A stretch of 37,830 bases of DNA, from assembly GCF_016745505.1 (NCBI RefSeq), contig NZ_JAERUC010000088.1, forward strand, positions 1 through 37,830. The letters are read 5' to 3'. This document shows, piece after piece, positions 23,854-32,370 of the stretch. Under the pieces are notes generated by a model that saw only the letters and a list, made by a program, of their open reading frames with translations, was not told the DNA's origin and did not search any database. The position numbers and the translations under genes are program-made. The first letter of the stretch is position 1, and every line of letters starts with the position of its first letter. This stretch comes from Streptomyces silvae (GTDB taxonomy: Bacteria; Actinomycetota; Actinomycetes; Streptomycetales; Streptomycetaceae).

Positions 23854-25899
23854 ATGGCCCAGCAGTTGAGCCCGCCACCCCTTGCAGCAGGTGAGGGGCG
23901 GTCCCGGCGGAATGTCCTGGTGTCCATCGGCGCACTGCTTCTCGGCATGCTCCTCGCCGCACTCGATCAGACCATCGTGTCCACGGCCCTGCCCACGATC
24001 GTCAGCGAACTGGGCGGCCTGGACCATCTGTCATGGGTGGTGACCGCCTACCTGCTGGCGGCGACCGCGGCCACCCCGCTCTGGGGCAAGCTCGGCGACC
24101 AGTACGGACGCAAGCGGCTCTTCCAGACGGCCATCGTCATCTTCCTCATCGGCTCCGCGCTCTGCGGCATGGCCCAGAACATGCCCCAGCTCATCGGCTT
24201 CCGCGCCCTCCAGGGCCTCGGCGGTGGCGGGCTGATGGTGCTGTCGATGGCGATCGTCGGCGACATCGTCACCCCACGCGAACGCGGCAAGTACCAGGGC
24301 CTGTTCGGCGCGGTGTTCGGGGTGACCAGCGTGCTGGGACCGCTGCTCGGCGGCTTCTTCACCGAGCACCTCAGCTGGCGCTGGGTCTTCTACATCAACC
24401 TGCCCGTCGGCATCGTAGCGCTGCTCGTCATCGCCGCGGCCCTGCACATCCCGGTCCGCCGCACCAAGCACACCATCGACTACCTCGGCACCTTCCTGAT
24501 CGCCTCCGTCGTCACCTGCCTGATCCTCGTCGCCTCACTCGGCGGGACCACCTGGGCCTGGGGCTCGGCGCAGATCATCGTCCTCGCCGTCCTCGCCGTG
24601 GTGCTGCTCGTCGCCTTCGTCGCGGCCGAGCGCCGCGCTGCCGAGCCGGTTCTGCCGCTGAAGCTGTTCAGGCAGCGGACCTTCAGCCTCGTCGCCGTCA
24701 TCAGCTTCGTCATCGGCTTCGCGATGTTCGGCGCGATGACCTATCTGCCGACCTTCCTCCAGGTCGTCCACGGCATCACCCCGACCCTGTCCGGTGTGCA
24801 CATGCTGCCCATGGTCCTCGGCCTGCTGCTCACCTCCACCGGCTCCGGCCAGATCGTCAGCCGTACGGGCCGCTGGAAGGTCTTCCCGATCGCCGGCACC
24901 GCCCTCACCGTCGTCGGCCTGCTCCTGCTCCACACGCTCTCCGAGACCAGCTCCACCTGGACGATGAGCCTCTGCTTCTTCGTCTTCGGCGCCGGACTCG
25001 GCCTGGTGATGCAGGTGCTCGTGCTGATCGTGCAGAACTCCGTCGGCTACGAGGACCTCGGCGTCGCCACCTCCGGGGCCACCTTCTTCCGCTCCATCGG
25101 CGCGTCCTTCGGCGTGGCCGTGTTCGGCACGATCTTCACCAACCGGCTGACCGGCAAACTGGAGGCCGCGCTCAGCGGCCGTTCCCTGCCGCCCGGCGTC
25201 GACGCCGGGGCACTGGCCGCCGACCCCCGCGCCATCGGCCGCCTCCCCGCGGACCTGCGCCCGTCCGTGCTCACCGCCTACTCCACCTCGATCACCGACG
25301 TCTTCCTCTACGCCGCACCCGTCGTCCTTGTCGCCTTCGTCTTCGCCTGGTTCCTCAAGGAGGAGCCCCTGCGCGGCTCGGTGACGGCGCCCGACACCAC
25401 CGAGACCCTGGCGTCGAACCCGGTCCACCGCTCCTCGTACGACGAATGCGCCCGCGCCCTGTCGGTGCTCGCCACCCGGGAGGGGCGCCGGGAGATCTAC
25501 GAGAAGATCACCGAGAAGGCCGGGTACGACCTGCAGCCCGCCGCCAGCTGGCTCCTGCTGCGCATCAAGCGGCACGGCACCGTCGAGCCCGGCCGGCTGG
25601 CCGAGGTCGCCCCCGTGCCGCTGCGGGTGATCACCTCCGCCGCCCGGCAGGTGGAGGGGCACGGCTTCGCCCGCCGCGAGGGCATGCAGCTGGTGCTCAC
25701 CGAGAAGGGCGCGGAGGCCGTGGTCCGCCTTTCCCAGGCCCGCGAGGAGTCCCTGGCCGAGCTGCTGGGCGACTGGTGGGGCCCGGACCGGCCCACCGAC
25801 CTGATCCACCTGGTCACGGAGCTGTCCGCCGAGGTGAGCGGGTCGAGCAAGGAGCGGCCGCACATGCCGGAACCGCGCCGCGACCACTCCGTGGGCTGA
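23854..25899 (+). CDS. DHA2-type MFS multidrug exporter with C-terminal winged-helix-like domain
   Basis: A 681-residue protein. Residues 1 to ~510 form a 14-helix EmrB/QacA-type transporter: LDQTIVSTALPTIVSELGG is motif D1, GKLGDQYGRKRLF motif A, and GVTSVLGPLLGGFFTEHLSW motif C. About 170 extra residues follow (YDECARALSVLATREGRREI, ASWLLLRIKRHGTVEPGRLA, RQVEGHGFARREGMQLVLTE), whose helices and wing resemble a MarR-like winged helix. This may let the exporter sense ligand or sequester DNA, but that is inference. ATG at 23854 is chosen because GAGGAG lies 6 nt upstream; the ATG at 23848 would abut it. Confidence 0.88.
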   Translation: MAQQLSPPPLAAGEGRSRRNVLVSIGALLLGMLLAALDQTIVSTALPTIVSELGGLDHLSWVVTAYLLAATAATPLWGKLGDQYGRKRLFQTAIVIFLIGSALCGMAQNMPQLIGFRALQGLGGGGLMVLSMAIVGDIVTPRERGKYQGLFGAVFGVTSVLGPLLGGFFTEHLSWRWVFYINLPVGIVALLVIAAALHIPVRRTKHTIDYLGTFLIASVVTCLILVASLGGTTWAWGSAQIIVLAVLAVVLLVAFVAAERRAAEPVLPLKLFRQRTFSLVAVISFVIGFAMFGAMTYLPTFLQVVHGITPTLSGVHMLPMVLGLLLTSTGSGQIVSRTGRWKVFPIAGTALTVVGLLLLHTLSETSSTWTMSLCFFVFGAGLGLVMQVLVLIVQNSVGYEDLGVATSGATFFRSIGASFGVAVFGTIFTNRLTGKLEAALSGRSLPPGVDAGALAADPRAIGRLPADLRPSVLTAYSTSITDVFLYAAPVVLVAFVFAWFLKEEPLRGSVTAPDTTETLASNPVHRSSYDECARALSVLATREGRREIYEKITEKAGYDLQPAASWLLLRIKRHGTVEPGRLAEVAPVPLRVITSAARQVEGHGFARREGMQLVLTEKGAEAVVRLSQAREESLAELLGDWWGPDRPTDLIHLVTELSAEVSGSSKERPHMPEPRRDHSVG

Positions 25900-25922
25900 C
25901 ACCCGTCGGCCCCCGGACGGAC

Positions 25923-26399
25923 TCAGAGCTCCTTCGCGAACCAGTGCTCGGCGTAAGGGCCCTGGTTGAACGCCGGGATCTCCGCGTACCCGTGCTTCGC
26001 GTACAGCCCGCGCGCCTCCACCAGGTCGTTGCGGGTGTCCAGCCGGATCCGCCGCACCCCGAACGCCCGCGCCGCGCTCTCGATGCCCGCGAGCAGCAGG
26101 CCGCCCCCGCCCGTCGAGCGGAACGCGGGCCGTACGAACACCCGGGTCAGCTCCGCCGTCCCCGCGTCGACCAGCCGCAGGCCCGCGCAGCTCGCCGGCT
26201 TGCCGTCGTACCGTCCCACCAGGAACTCCCCCGTGGGCGGGGCCAGCAGGCCGGCGCCGTCGTCCCTGAGACCGTCGTCGATCTCCGCCGTGGTCGCCGG
26301 GCGGCCCCAGTAACGGCTCGCCACCTCGTCGTAGTAGTCCCGCCGCAGCAGGGCGGCATCGGGGCTGCCGACGTGTTCGGGGGTCACGGTCCAGGTCAT
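25923..26399 (-). CDS. GNAT family N-acetyltransferase
   Basis: A 158-residue protein. The acetyl-CoA-binding motif A region is AELTRVFVRPAFRSTGGGGLLLAGIE, matching the RxxGxG/A pattern, and motif B ends in RGLYAKHGYAEIPAFNQGPY. The N-terminal LLRRDYYDEVASRYWGRPAT is a subgroup feature. The substrate is unknown. No Shine-Dalgarno is visible before the ATG at 26399, so translation may be leaderless. It is divergent from the serpin gene across 63 bp. Confidence 0.9.
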   Translation of the reverse strand: MTWTVTPEHVGSPDAALLRRDYYDEVASRYWGRPATTAEIDDGLRDDGAGLLAPPTGEFLVGRYDGKPASCAGLRLVDAGTAELTRVFVRPAFRSTGGGGLLLAGIESAARAFGVRRIRLDTRNDLVEARGLYAKHGYAEIPAFNQGPYAEHWFAKEL

Positions 26400-26462
26400 G
26401 GCGTCATTCTGGCCGTTGTGTGACAGGCATGGCCAACGATTACGGCGTGGGAGGCGGCGATC

Positions 26463-27554
26463 ATGCGGGACACCTCACCGGAGGCGGACGTCCGAAGGCT
26501 CGGCGAGCGGTGGATACGGGAGCTGGCGCGCCGCGGCGGGGGCGGCTTCGTGTGCTCACCCGCCGGACTGTGGATGGCCCTTACGGCCCTCGCCGCGGGT
26601 GCCCGTACGGAGACGGCCGCCGAACTGCGGGCGCTGCTCGGCGCGGCGGGCCCGGAGGCCGCAGCCGTGGTCACCGGGGCGGCGCGGGACTGGGGAGGCA
26701 CCGAGGCGGTGAGCGTGGCGACCCGGGTGTGGAACGGCGTACCGCTCGACCCGCACTACGAACGGTCGCTGCCGGACATCGCCTTCGGCCCGGTCGACAC
26801 CACGGAGATCGACGCATGGGTCCGCGCGTGTACGGGCGGCCTCGTCGAACGCCTGCCGCTGGACCTCGGCGCCGGCACCGCGCTGGCCCTGGTCAACGTG
26901 CTGGCCCTGAAGGCGCTCTGGGAGACGCCGTTCGACCGGGCGCGCACCCGTGACCTCCCCTTCACCGACGCGGCGGGCACGACCGGGCCCGTGCCGACGA
27001 TGCACGCGCCGGCCCGGCGCGGCGGCGCGTGGACGGCGTCCGGCGCGTACGTCGTCGAACTGCGCTGCCGTACGGAGCCCGGCGGCCCGCCACCGGCGCG
27101 GGTCAGGTTCGTCCTCGGGGAGCCCGGCCGGCAGGCCGCCCAGGTCCTTCCCCTGGCGTGGGCCCCGCAGGAATCGCACGTCCCGGTCGACGCCGACGCG
27201 GTGACCTTCGCCCTGCCGCGCTTCACCCTGCGGACAAAGATCCGGATCACCGACCAGCTGGCGGCGCTCGGCGTACGGCGGGCGACCGACCCCGCGGCGG
27301 CGGACTTCTCCGGACTCTCGCCCGTCCCCGTCCATCTCTCCGAGGCGGTCCAGGAAGCGGTGGTGAAGATCGCCGAGAACGGCGTGGAGGCGGCGGCCGT
27401 CACGGTCGTGGCCACGCGCTCCGCGGCCCCGAGGCCCCGGGCCGTACGGCACATCGCCTTCGACCGGCCCTTCGGCGTCGTCGTCCTGGACGGCACGGCC
27501 GACGTCCCGCTCTTCGCGGGCTGGCAGGCGGACATCCCGGCGTACGAGGGATGA
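26463..27554 (+). CDS. Serpin (serine protease inhibitor)
   Basis: A 363-residue serpin. FVCSPAGLWMALTALAAGARTETAAEL matches the helix B/C region, LALVNVLALKALWETPFD the strand-3A/shutter region, and KIRITDQLAALGVRRATDP with ADFSGLSP and VHLSEAVQEAVVKIAENGVEAAA the pre-hinge. Hinge residues ENGVEAAAVT (~305-314) keep small residues, fitting an inhibitory protein. Counting from the hinge puts P1 near A321, with R319 close by. IAFDRPFGVVVLDG is the distal end. No signal peptide is seen, so it should act in the cytoplasm. GGAGG lies 8 nt before the ATG. Confidence 0.9.
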   Translation: MRDTSPEADVRRLGERWIRELARRGGGGFVCSPAGLWMALTALAAGARTETAAELRALLGAAGPEAAAVVTGAARDWGGTEAVSVATRVWNGVPLDPHYERSLPDIAFGPVDTTEIDAWVRACTGGLVERLPLDLGAGTALALVNVLALKALWETPFDRARTRDLPFTDAAGTTGPVPTMHAPARRGGAWTASGAYVVELRCRTEPGGPPPARVRFVLGEPGRQAAQVLPLAWAPQESHVPVDADAVTFALPRFTLRTKIRITDQLAALGVRRATDPAAADFSGLSPVPVHLSEAVQEAVVKIAENGVEAAAVTVVATRSAAPRPRAVRHIAFDRPFGVVVLDGTADVPLFAGWQADIPAYEG

Positions 27555-27768
27555 CGGCACGAGGGATGACTCCGCTCCACGCGTGCGGCCCGGCGACGGC
27601 CGCGCGAGCCTCCCGCCGGCGGTATTCGGGCATTCTTTCGGCAAATCAGTGGTGACAGTCAGGCTAAGAGGGGGTTGATTGGGTCTGGCTCATGGGGCAA
27701 TGCGAGGCTTCATCCGCACATACCCGGGCCTTGGGGACAGTGCATGGAAACGGGAGGGTCGGCGCAGC

Positions 27769-29832
27769 GTGGCAGATGTGGAGCGCAGTGTGCGGGGGGA
27801 CGCGGCGGCGGATCCGGGGGCGAGAGCCACGGTGGTCCGAGCCGTCCTCTGGATGGTCGTCGGGGTCCTGGCGGTACGGCAGGTGGCGGTGGTGCTGCGC
27901 CGGCCGCCCGGTGAACGCCTCACCGATCTGGAGACCTGGACCGGGGCGACCGGGGTCCTGCACATCGCGGGCTCCCTGTACGACCCGGGCCGGTTCACCG
28001 GCACGCCGTTCGCCGGGCTGGTGCTCAGGCCCCTGACGGTCTCGGCGGAGCAGGCCCTCGGTGTCGTCTGGACGTTCGGTTCGCTGCTGCTCGTCGTGGC
28101 GCTCGGCTTCGTCGCCGTCCGTGCCCTGCCCGCACCGGTGAGCCGGCGTACGGCGTTCCTGGCCGCGCCCCTCGCGATCACCCTGCTGATGGTGTCGCTG
28201 CCCGTCCGCACCACCCTGCACCTCGGCCAGACCAGCATCCTGCCGGTCCTGCTGGTGCTCCTCGCCTGCTTCGCCGTACGCGGGGAGCGCCTGCCCGGTG
28301 TGCTCACCGGTGTCGCGGCGGCGCTCCAGCCGGCCGTCCTGCTCTTCGCCGTCCTGTTCTGGCTGACCGGCAGACGCCGGGCGGCCGTCAGCGGCGGTGC
28401 CACCTTCGCCGTCTGCACCGCGCTGGCCTGGGTGGTGATGCCGCGTGACTCCTGGGCGTACTGGGTGCACCACCTCGCGGGCGCCGGGCTCGGTGACCGC
28501 CCCGACAGTCTGGCCAACCAGTCCCTGCACGGGGCGCTGCTGCGGTTCGGGCTCCAGGGTCCGGCGGAGATCGCCCTGTTCCTGGTGCTGGCCGTCGTCG
28601 TGGCCGTCCTCGGTCTGCGCCGTGCGGCCCGCTACGCGCGGGACGGGCAGCTCCTCCTGGCGGTCGCCGTCACCGGCTGTGTCGCCGTCGCGGTGTCGCC
28701 CACCGCCTGGCAGCACCAGCTGCTCTGGGTGCTGCTCGCCGTCGTCGGCCGGGCCGGCACCCGGGCCTCGGACCGGCTGGTCTGGCCCGCGGTCGTGGTG
28801 CTCGTCCTCACCCTGCCGGGGAAGATGCTGCTGCCGAACGTCGGCGTGGTCCTTCCCGTACGCGACAACGTGCTGCTGATCGCCGCGCTCGGCGCCGCCT
28901 GCGCCGTGCCGTTCCTGTCCCGCACCTCGCCCCACTGGCAGCGGCCGGTTCCCACGGACTACGCGAAGCCGGTCCCGGCGCGGTTCGCGTGGGTGCCGCT
29001 GCTGCCGGTCTGGCGCCGGGTCCTCAGCCGCCCCAACCTCCTGCTGGAACTCCTGCTCATCCGGGTCGTCTACTCCGCGTACGCGAAGGTCCGCCTGGCG
29101 GCGACCGCCGGGCGCTCCACCGCCGAGGAGCACGGCGGGCAGATCCACGCGGCCGAGCAGTGGCTGCACATCGACATCGAGCACTGGGCGAACCACACCG
29201 TGGTCGCGATCCCCTGGCTGCGCGACTTCTTCGACTACTACTACTCGACGTTCCACTTCATCGTGCCGCTCACGATCCTCGGTGTGCTGTACGTGCGCCG
29301 GCCCTCCGACTACCGCTGGGCCCGCTCCACCATCGGCTTCGCCACGGTCCTCGCGCTGCTCGGCTTCTGGCTCTACCCGCTGGCGCCGCCGCGCCTGATG
29401 CCGGGGCTCGGATTCATCGACACCGTGCACGGAGTGCAGGACCTCGACAGCCCCGACTTCGGTGCGCTGACGGCGGTGACCAACCAGTACGCGGCGATGC
29501 CGTCGCTGCACTTCGGCTGGTCGCTCTGGTGCGGTGTGGTGATCCTGCTGCTCGCGCCGAAGGTGTGGATGAAGGTGCTGGGTCTGCTGCACCCGCTGTT
29601 CACGGTCTCCGCCATCGTCGCGACCGGCAACCACTGGGTGCTGGACGCGGTCGGCGGTGCGGCGGTGGTGGGCGCGGGCTTCGGGCTGACGTACGTCCTC
29701 GCCGGACCGCGCAGGCTCCGGGCCGCCGGTGACGGGGCCGACGGCGTCACCGAGGCGGGCGTGCGGCCGGAGCCCGGGGAGGAGGCGCCCGCCGAGGGGC
29801 CCGTGGCCGAACCGGCGGGCAGCAAGGCGTAA
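27769..29832 (+). CDS. GT87-like mannosyltransferase fused to PAP2/AUR1-type phosphatase
   Basis: A 687-residue membrane protein. The first ~400 residues contain about ten hydrophobic segments and fit the GT87/DUF2029 polyprenyl-mannose-dependent glycosyltransferases (QTSILPVLLVLLACFAVRGE, LQPAVLLFAVLFWLTGRRRA). The last ~250 hold a PAP2/inositol-phosphotransferase-like domain with YAAMPSLHFGWSLWCG (~580) and TGNHWVLDAVGGA (~617), the two His-containing active-site motifs. Such bifunctional proteins are annotated in Streptomyces and probably act on cell-envelope glycolipids. GTG at 27769 follows GGGAGG; a longer frame from TTG at 27679 has poor wobble GC. Confidence 0.85.
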   Translation: MADVERSVRGDAAADPGARATVVRAVLWMVVGVLAVRQVAVVLRRPPGERLTDLETWTGATGVLHIAGSLYDPGRFTGTPFAGLVLRPLTVSAEQALGVVWTFGSLLLVVALGFVAVRALPAPVSRRTAFLAAPLAITLLMVSLPVRTTLHLGQTSILPVLLVLLACFAVRGERLPGVLTGVAAALQPAVLLFAVLFWLTGRRRAAVSGGATFAVCTALAWVVMPRDSWAYWVHHLAGAGLGDRPDSLANQSLHGALLRFGLQGPAEIALFLVLAVVVAVLGLRRAARYARDGQLLLAVAVTGCVAVAVSPTAWQHQLLWVLLAVVGRAGTRASDRLVWPAVVVLVLTLPGKMLLPNVGVVLPVRDNVLLIAALGAACAVPFLSRTSPHWQRPVPTDYAKPVPARFAWVPLLPVWRRVLSRPNLLLELLLIRVVYSAYAKVRLAATAGRSTAEEHGGQIHAAEQWLHIDIEHWANHTVVAIPWLRDFFDYYYSTFHFIVPLTILGVLYVRRPSDYRWARSTIGFATVLALLGFWLYPLAPPRLMPGLGFIDTVHGVQDLDSPDFGALTAVTNQYAAMPSLHFGWSLWCGVVILLLAPKVWMKVLGLLHPLFTVSAIVATGNHWVLDAVGGAAVVGAGFGLTYVLAGPRRLRAAGDGADGVTEAGVRPEPGEEAPAEGPVAEPAGSKA

Positions 29833-29839
29833 AGCCCGG

Positions 29840-30658
29840 TCAGTCCACCGGGTCCCGGAAGGCCGCCCGCGCGTCGAACGCGGCGCGGCGGGTGGCCCGG
29901 CGCAGGGCCCCCAGCAGCGTCGGGCCGATCGCGACGGTGAGGACGACGGTGAGGGCGGCGCGGCCCAGGTCCCAGCCGAGCGAGGTGGCGGCGCAGTAGG
30001 CGAGGAAGCGGACCAGGTTCTCGGTGAGCGGGTCGCCCGCGACGAAGGAGACCCCCGTGCCGAGGCCCGGCACGATCGTCCAGCCGTACAGGTTCATCAC
30101 CGTGCCGTACGCGAACGCCGCGACGAAGCCGTACGCCGCCAGCATCAGCAGTTCGCCCCGGCCGCGCAGCCGGTCCGGTCCGGGCAGCAGGCCGGCGCCC
30201 ATGGTGAACCAGCCCATCGACAGCATCTGGAACGGCATCCACGGCCCGACGCCGCCGGTGAGCAGCGCCGAGGCGAACATGGTGACCGAGCCGAGCACGA
30301 AGCCGAAGCCGGGGCCCAGCACCCGGCCGCTCAGCACCATCAGGAAGAACATCGGCTCCAGGCCGGCCGTCCCCGCGCCCAGCGGTCGCAGCGCGGCCCC
30401 GACCGCGGCGAGGACGCCCAGCATCGCCACGGCCTTCGCGTCCAGGCCGGAGTCCGCGATCGTCGCGAGGACCACCCCGACCAGCAGCACCAGCAGGACG
30501 GCGAAGAGCCAGGGCGCGTCCTGCGCGTGGGCGAGACCGGAGTCGGCGCCCGCCAGCAGCGGCCAGCCGAAGGCGACCAGTCCGACCGCGCTGATCAGGA
30601 CGAGCGCGGCGACGGCGTGCGGGCCGAGCCGGACCGGGCGGGCGGACGGGGCCGTCAT
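29840..30658 (-). CDS. ECF transporter S component, probable corrinoid binder
   Basis: A 272-residue integral membrane protein with about seven hydrophobic segments. GAALRPLGAGTAGLEPMFFL and GWFTMGAGLLPG with AAYGFVAAFAYGTVMNLYGW are typical of the CblT/CbrT-like S components proposed or shown to bind cobalamin. It is the last gene of the leftward ECF operon, its ATG overlapping the ATPase stop by 4 nt (ATGA). It ends 7 nt from the convergent GT87-PAP2 gene. The corrinoid assignment rests on family resemblance, the toroid partner and the riboswitch-like leader. Confidence 0.83.
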   Translation of the reverse strand: MTAPSARPVRLGPHAVAALVLISAVGLVAFGWPLLAGADSGLAHAQDAPWLFAVLLVLLVGVVLATIADSGLDAKAVAMLGVLAAVGAALRPLGAGTAGLEPMFFLMVLSGRVLGPGFGFVLGSVTMFASALLTGGVGPWMPFQMLSMGWFTMGAGLLPGPDRLRGRGELLMLAAYGFVAAFAYGTVMNLYGWTIVPGLGTGVSFVAGDPLTENLVRFLAYCAATSLGWDLGRAALTVVLTVAIGPTLLGALRRATRRAAFDARAAFRDPVD

Positions 30659-32370
30659 GCCAGGCCCTCCAGGGCCGTGCGCACCTGCGAGACCGTCAGC
30701 CACTCCCGGGGCGCCAGGATCTTCGCGGTCTGCGGGGCGAAGGCGGGGGAGGAGACCACGACCTGGCGGGTCGGGCCGTCGGCGACGGCCTCACCGTCGG
30801 CCAGGATCACCACCCGGTGCGCCAGTTCGGCCGCCAGCTCCACGTCGTGCGTGGCCAGGATGATGGCGTGGCCCTCGGCGGCCAGCCGGCGCAGCACGCC
30901 GACGAGCCGTGCCTTCGCCGCGTAGTCCAGGCCGCGCGTCGGCTCGTCCAGGAGGAGGAGCGGGGGCCGGGCGGTGAGGACCAGGGCGAGGGCCAGTGCC
31001 AGCCGCTGCCCCTCGGAGAGGTCGCGGGGGTGGATGTCGTCCGGCACCCCGGGCAGCAGTTCGCAGACCAGTGCCCGGCAGCTGCCGGAGGGCGCGCCCG
31101 CGTCGGAGTCCGCCGCCGCGCACTCGGCGGCGACCGTGTCCGCGTACAGCAGATCGCGCGGTTCCTGGGGTACGAGTCCGACGCGGCGCACCATGTCGCG
31201 CGGCGGCGTACGGGACGGCTCCTGGCCGCCGACGAGGACGGACCCGGTGGTCGGCGCGGTCATCCCGACGAGGGTCGTCAGCAGGGTCGACTTGCCCGCG
31301 CCGTTACGGCCCATCAGGGCCACGGTCTCGCCCGGCGCGACGGACAGCGTCACCCCGCGCAGCGCCTGGACCCGGCCGTGCCGTACCCCGAGCCCCTCGA
31401 CGCGGACGACGGGGCCCTGGGCCGGGGGCTTCGCGGGGCCGGGCCCGGGGCGGCGGCCGAAGAGCCGGGCCAGCAGACCCGGGCGGGCGCCGGCGGGGGA
31501 GGGGAGCGGGGCCACCGCGGCGTCCGCGGGGGTCTCGCGCGCCGGGGGTTCGACGTCGGCCAGCCGCGCGCGCAGGTCCACCGCGCGGCGCCGGGCGTCG
31601 CGCACCGACAGCGGCAGCGGATCCCAGCCCACGAGCCGGCCCAGGGCCACCACCGGCGGCCGTACGGGCGAGAGCGCCATGATGCCGGCGGGTGCGCCCA
31701 TCACCGGGGCGGCGCCGGGCTCCGGGAGCAGGAGGACCTGGTCGGCGTACTGCACGACGCGCTCCAGGCGGTGTTCGGCCATCAGCACCGTGGTGCCCAG
31801 GTCGTGCACCAGCCGCTGGAGGACCGCGAGGACGTCCTCGGCGGCGGCCGGGTCCAGGGCGGACGTCGGCTCGTCGAGTACCAGGACCCTGGGGTGCGGG
31901 GTGAGGACCGAGCCGATCGCGACCCGTTGGCGCTGGCCCCCGGAGAGCGTGGCGATCGGCCGGTCGCGCAGCTCCGCCAGCCCGAGCAGGTCCAGCGTCT
32001 CCTCGACGCGGCGCCGCATCACGTCCGGGGCGAGGCCGAGCGACTCCATGCCGTACGCCAGCTCGTCCTCGACGGTGTCCGTCACGAAGTGGGCGAGCGG
32101 GTCCTGGCCGACCGTGCCGACCAGGTCGGCGAGTTCACGCGGCTTGTGGGTGCGGGTGTCACGGCCGCCGACGGTGACCCGGCCGGTCAGCGCCCCGCCG
32201 GTGAAGTGCGGGACGAGACCGGAGACGGCACCCAGCAGTGTCGACTTGCCGACACCGGACGGGCCGACGACCAGCACCAGTTCGCCCTCGGGGATCGTGA
32301 GGTCGACCCCGGACAGGGTGGGGCGCTCCGCGCCCTCGTACCGCACCGAGACGTTCTCGAACCGGATCAT
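30655..32370 (-). CDS. Fused EcfA-EcfA' ATPase of ECF transporter
   Basis: A 571-residue protein with two complete ABC ATPase units. The first has Walker A GPSGVGKS (36-43), signature LSGGQ (142-146), Walker B LVLDEP (163-168) and switch His200. The second has Walker A GRNGAGKS (354-361), signature LSEGQ (451-455) and Walker B LLLDEP (472-477). The linker (~235-320) is Pro/Ala/Arg rich. In most bacteria EcfA1 and EcfA2 are separate; the fused form is common in actinobacterial dedicated ECF systems. It powers substrate release by the S component through EcfT. AAGGAG precedes the ATG. The start and stop overlap its neighbours by 4 nt. Confidence 0.92.
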   Translation of the reverse strand: MIRFENVSVRYEGAERPTLSGVDLTIPEGELVLVVGPSGVGKSTLLGAVSGLVPHFTGGALTGRVTVGGRDTRTHKPRELADLVGTVGQDPLAHFVTDTVEDELAYGMESLGLAPDVMRRRVEETLDLLGLAELRDRPIATLSGGQRQRVAIGSVLTPHPRVLVLDEPTSALDPAAAEDVLAVLQRLVHDLGTTVLMAEHRLERVVQYADQVLLLPEPGAAPVMGAPAGIMALSPVRPPVVALGRLVGWDPLPLSVRDARRRAVDLRARLADVEPPARETPADAAVAPLPSPAGARPGLLARLFGRRPGPGPAKPPAQGPVVRVEGLGVRHGRVQALRGVTLSVAPGETVALMGRNGAGKSTLLTTLVGMTAPTTGSVLVGGQEPSRTPPRDMVRRVGLVPQEPRDLLYADTVAAECAAADSDAGAPSGSCRALVCELLPGVPDDIHPRDLSEGQRLALALALVLTARPPLLLLDEPTRGLDYAAKARLVGVLRRLAAEGHAIILATHDVELAAELAHRVVILADGEAVADGPTRQVVVSSPAFAPQTAKILAPREWLTVSQVRTALEGLA

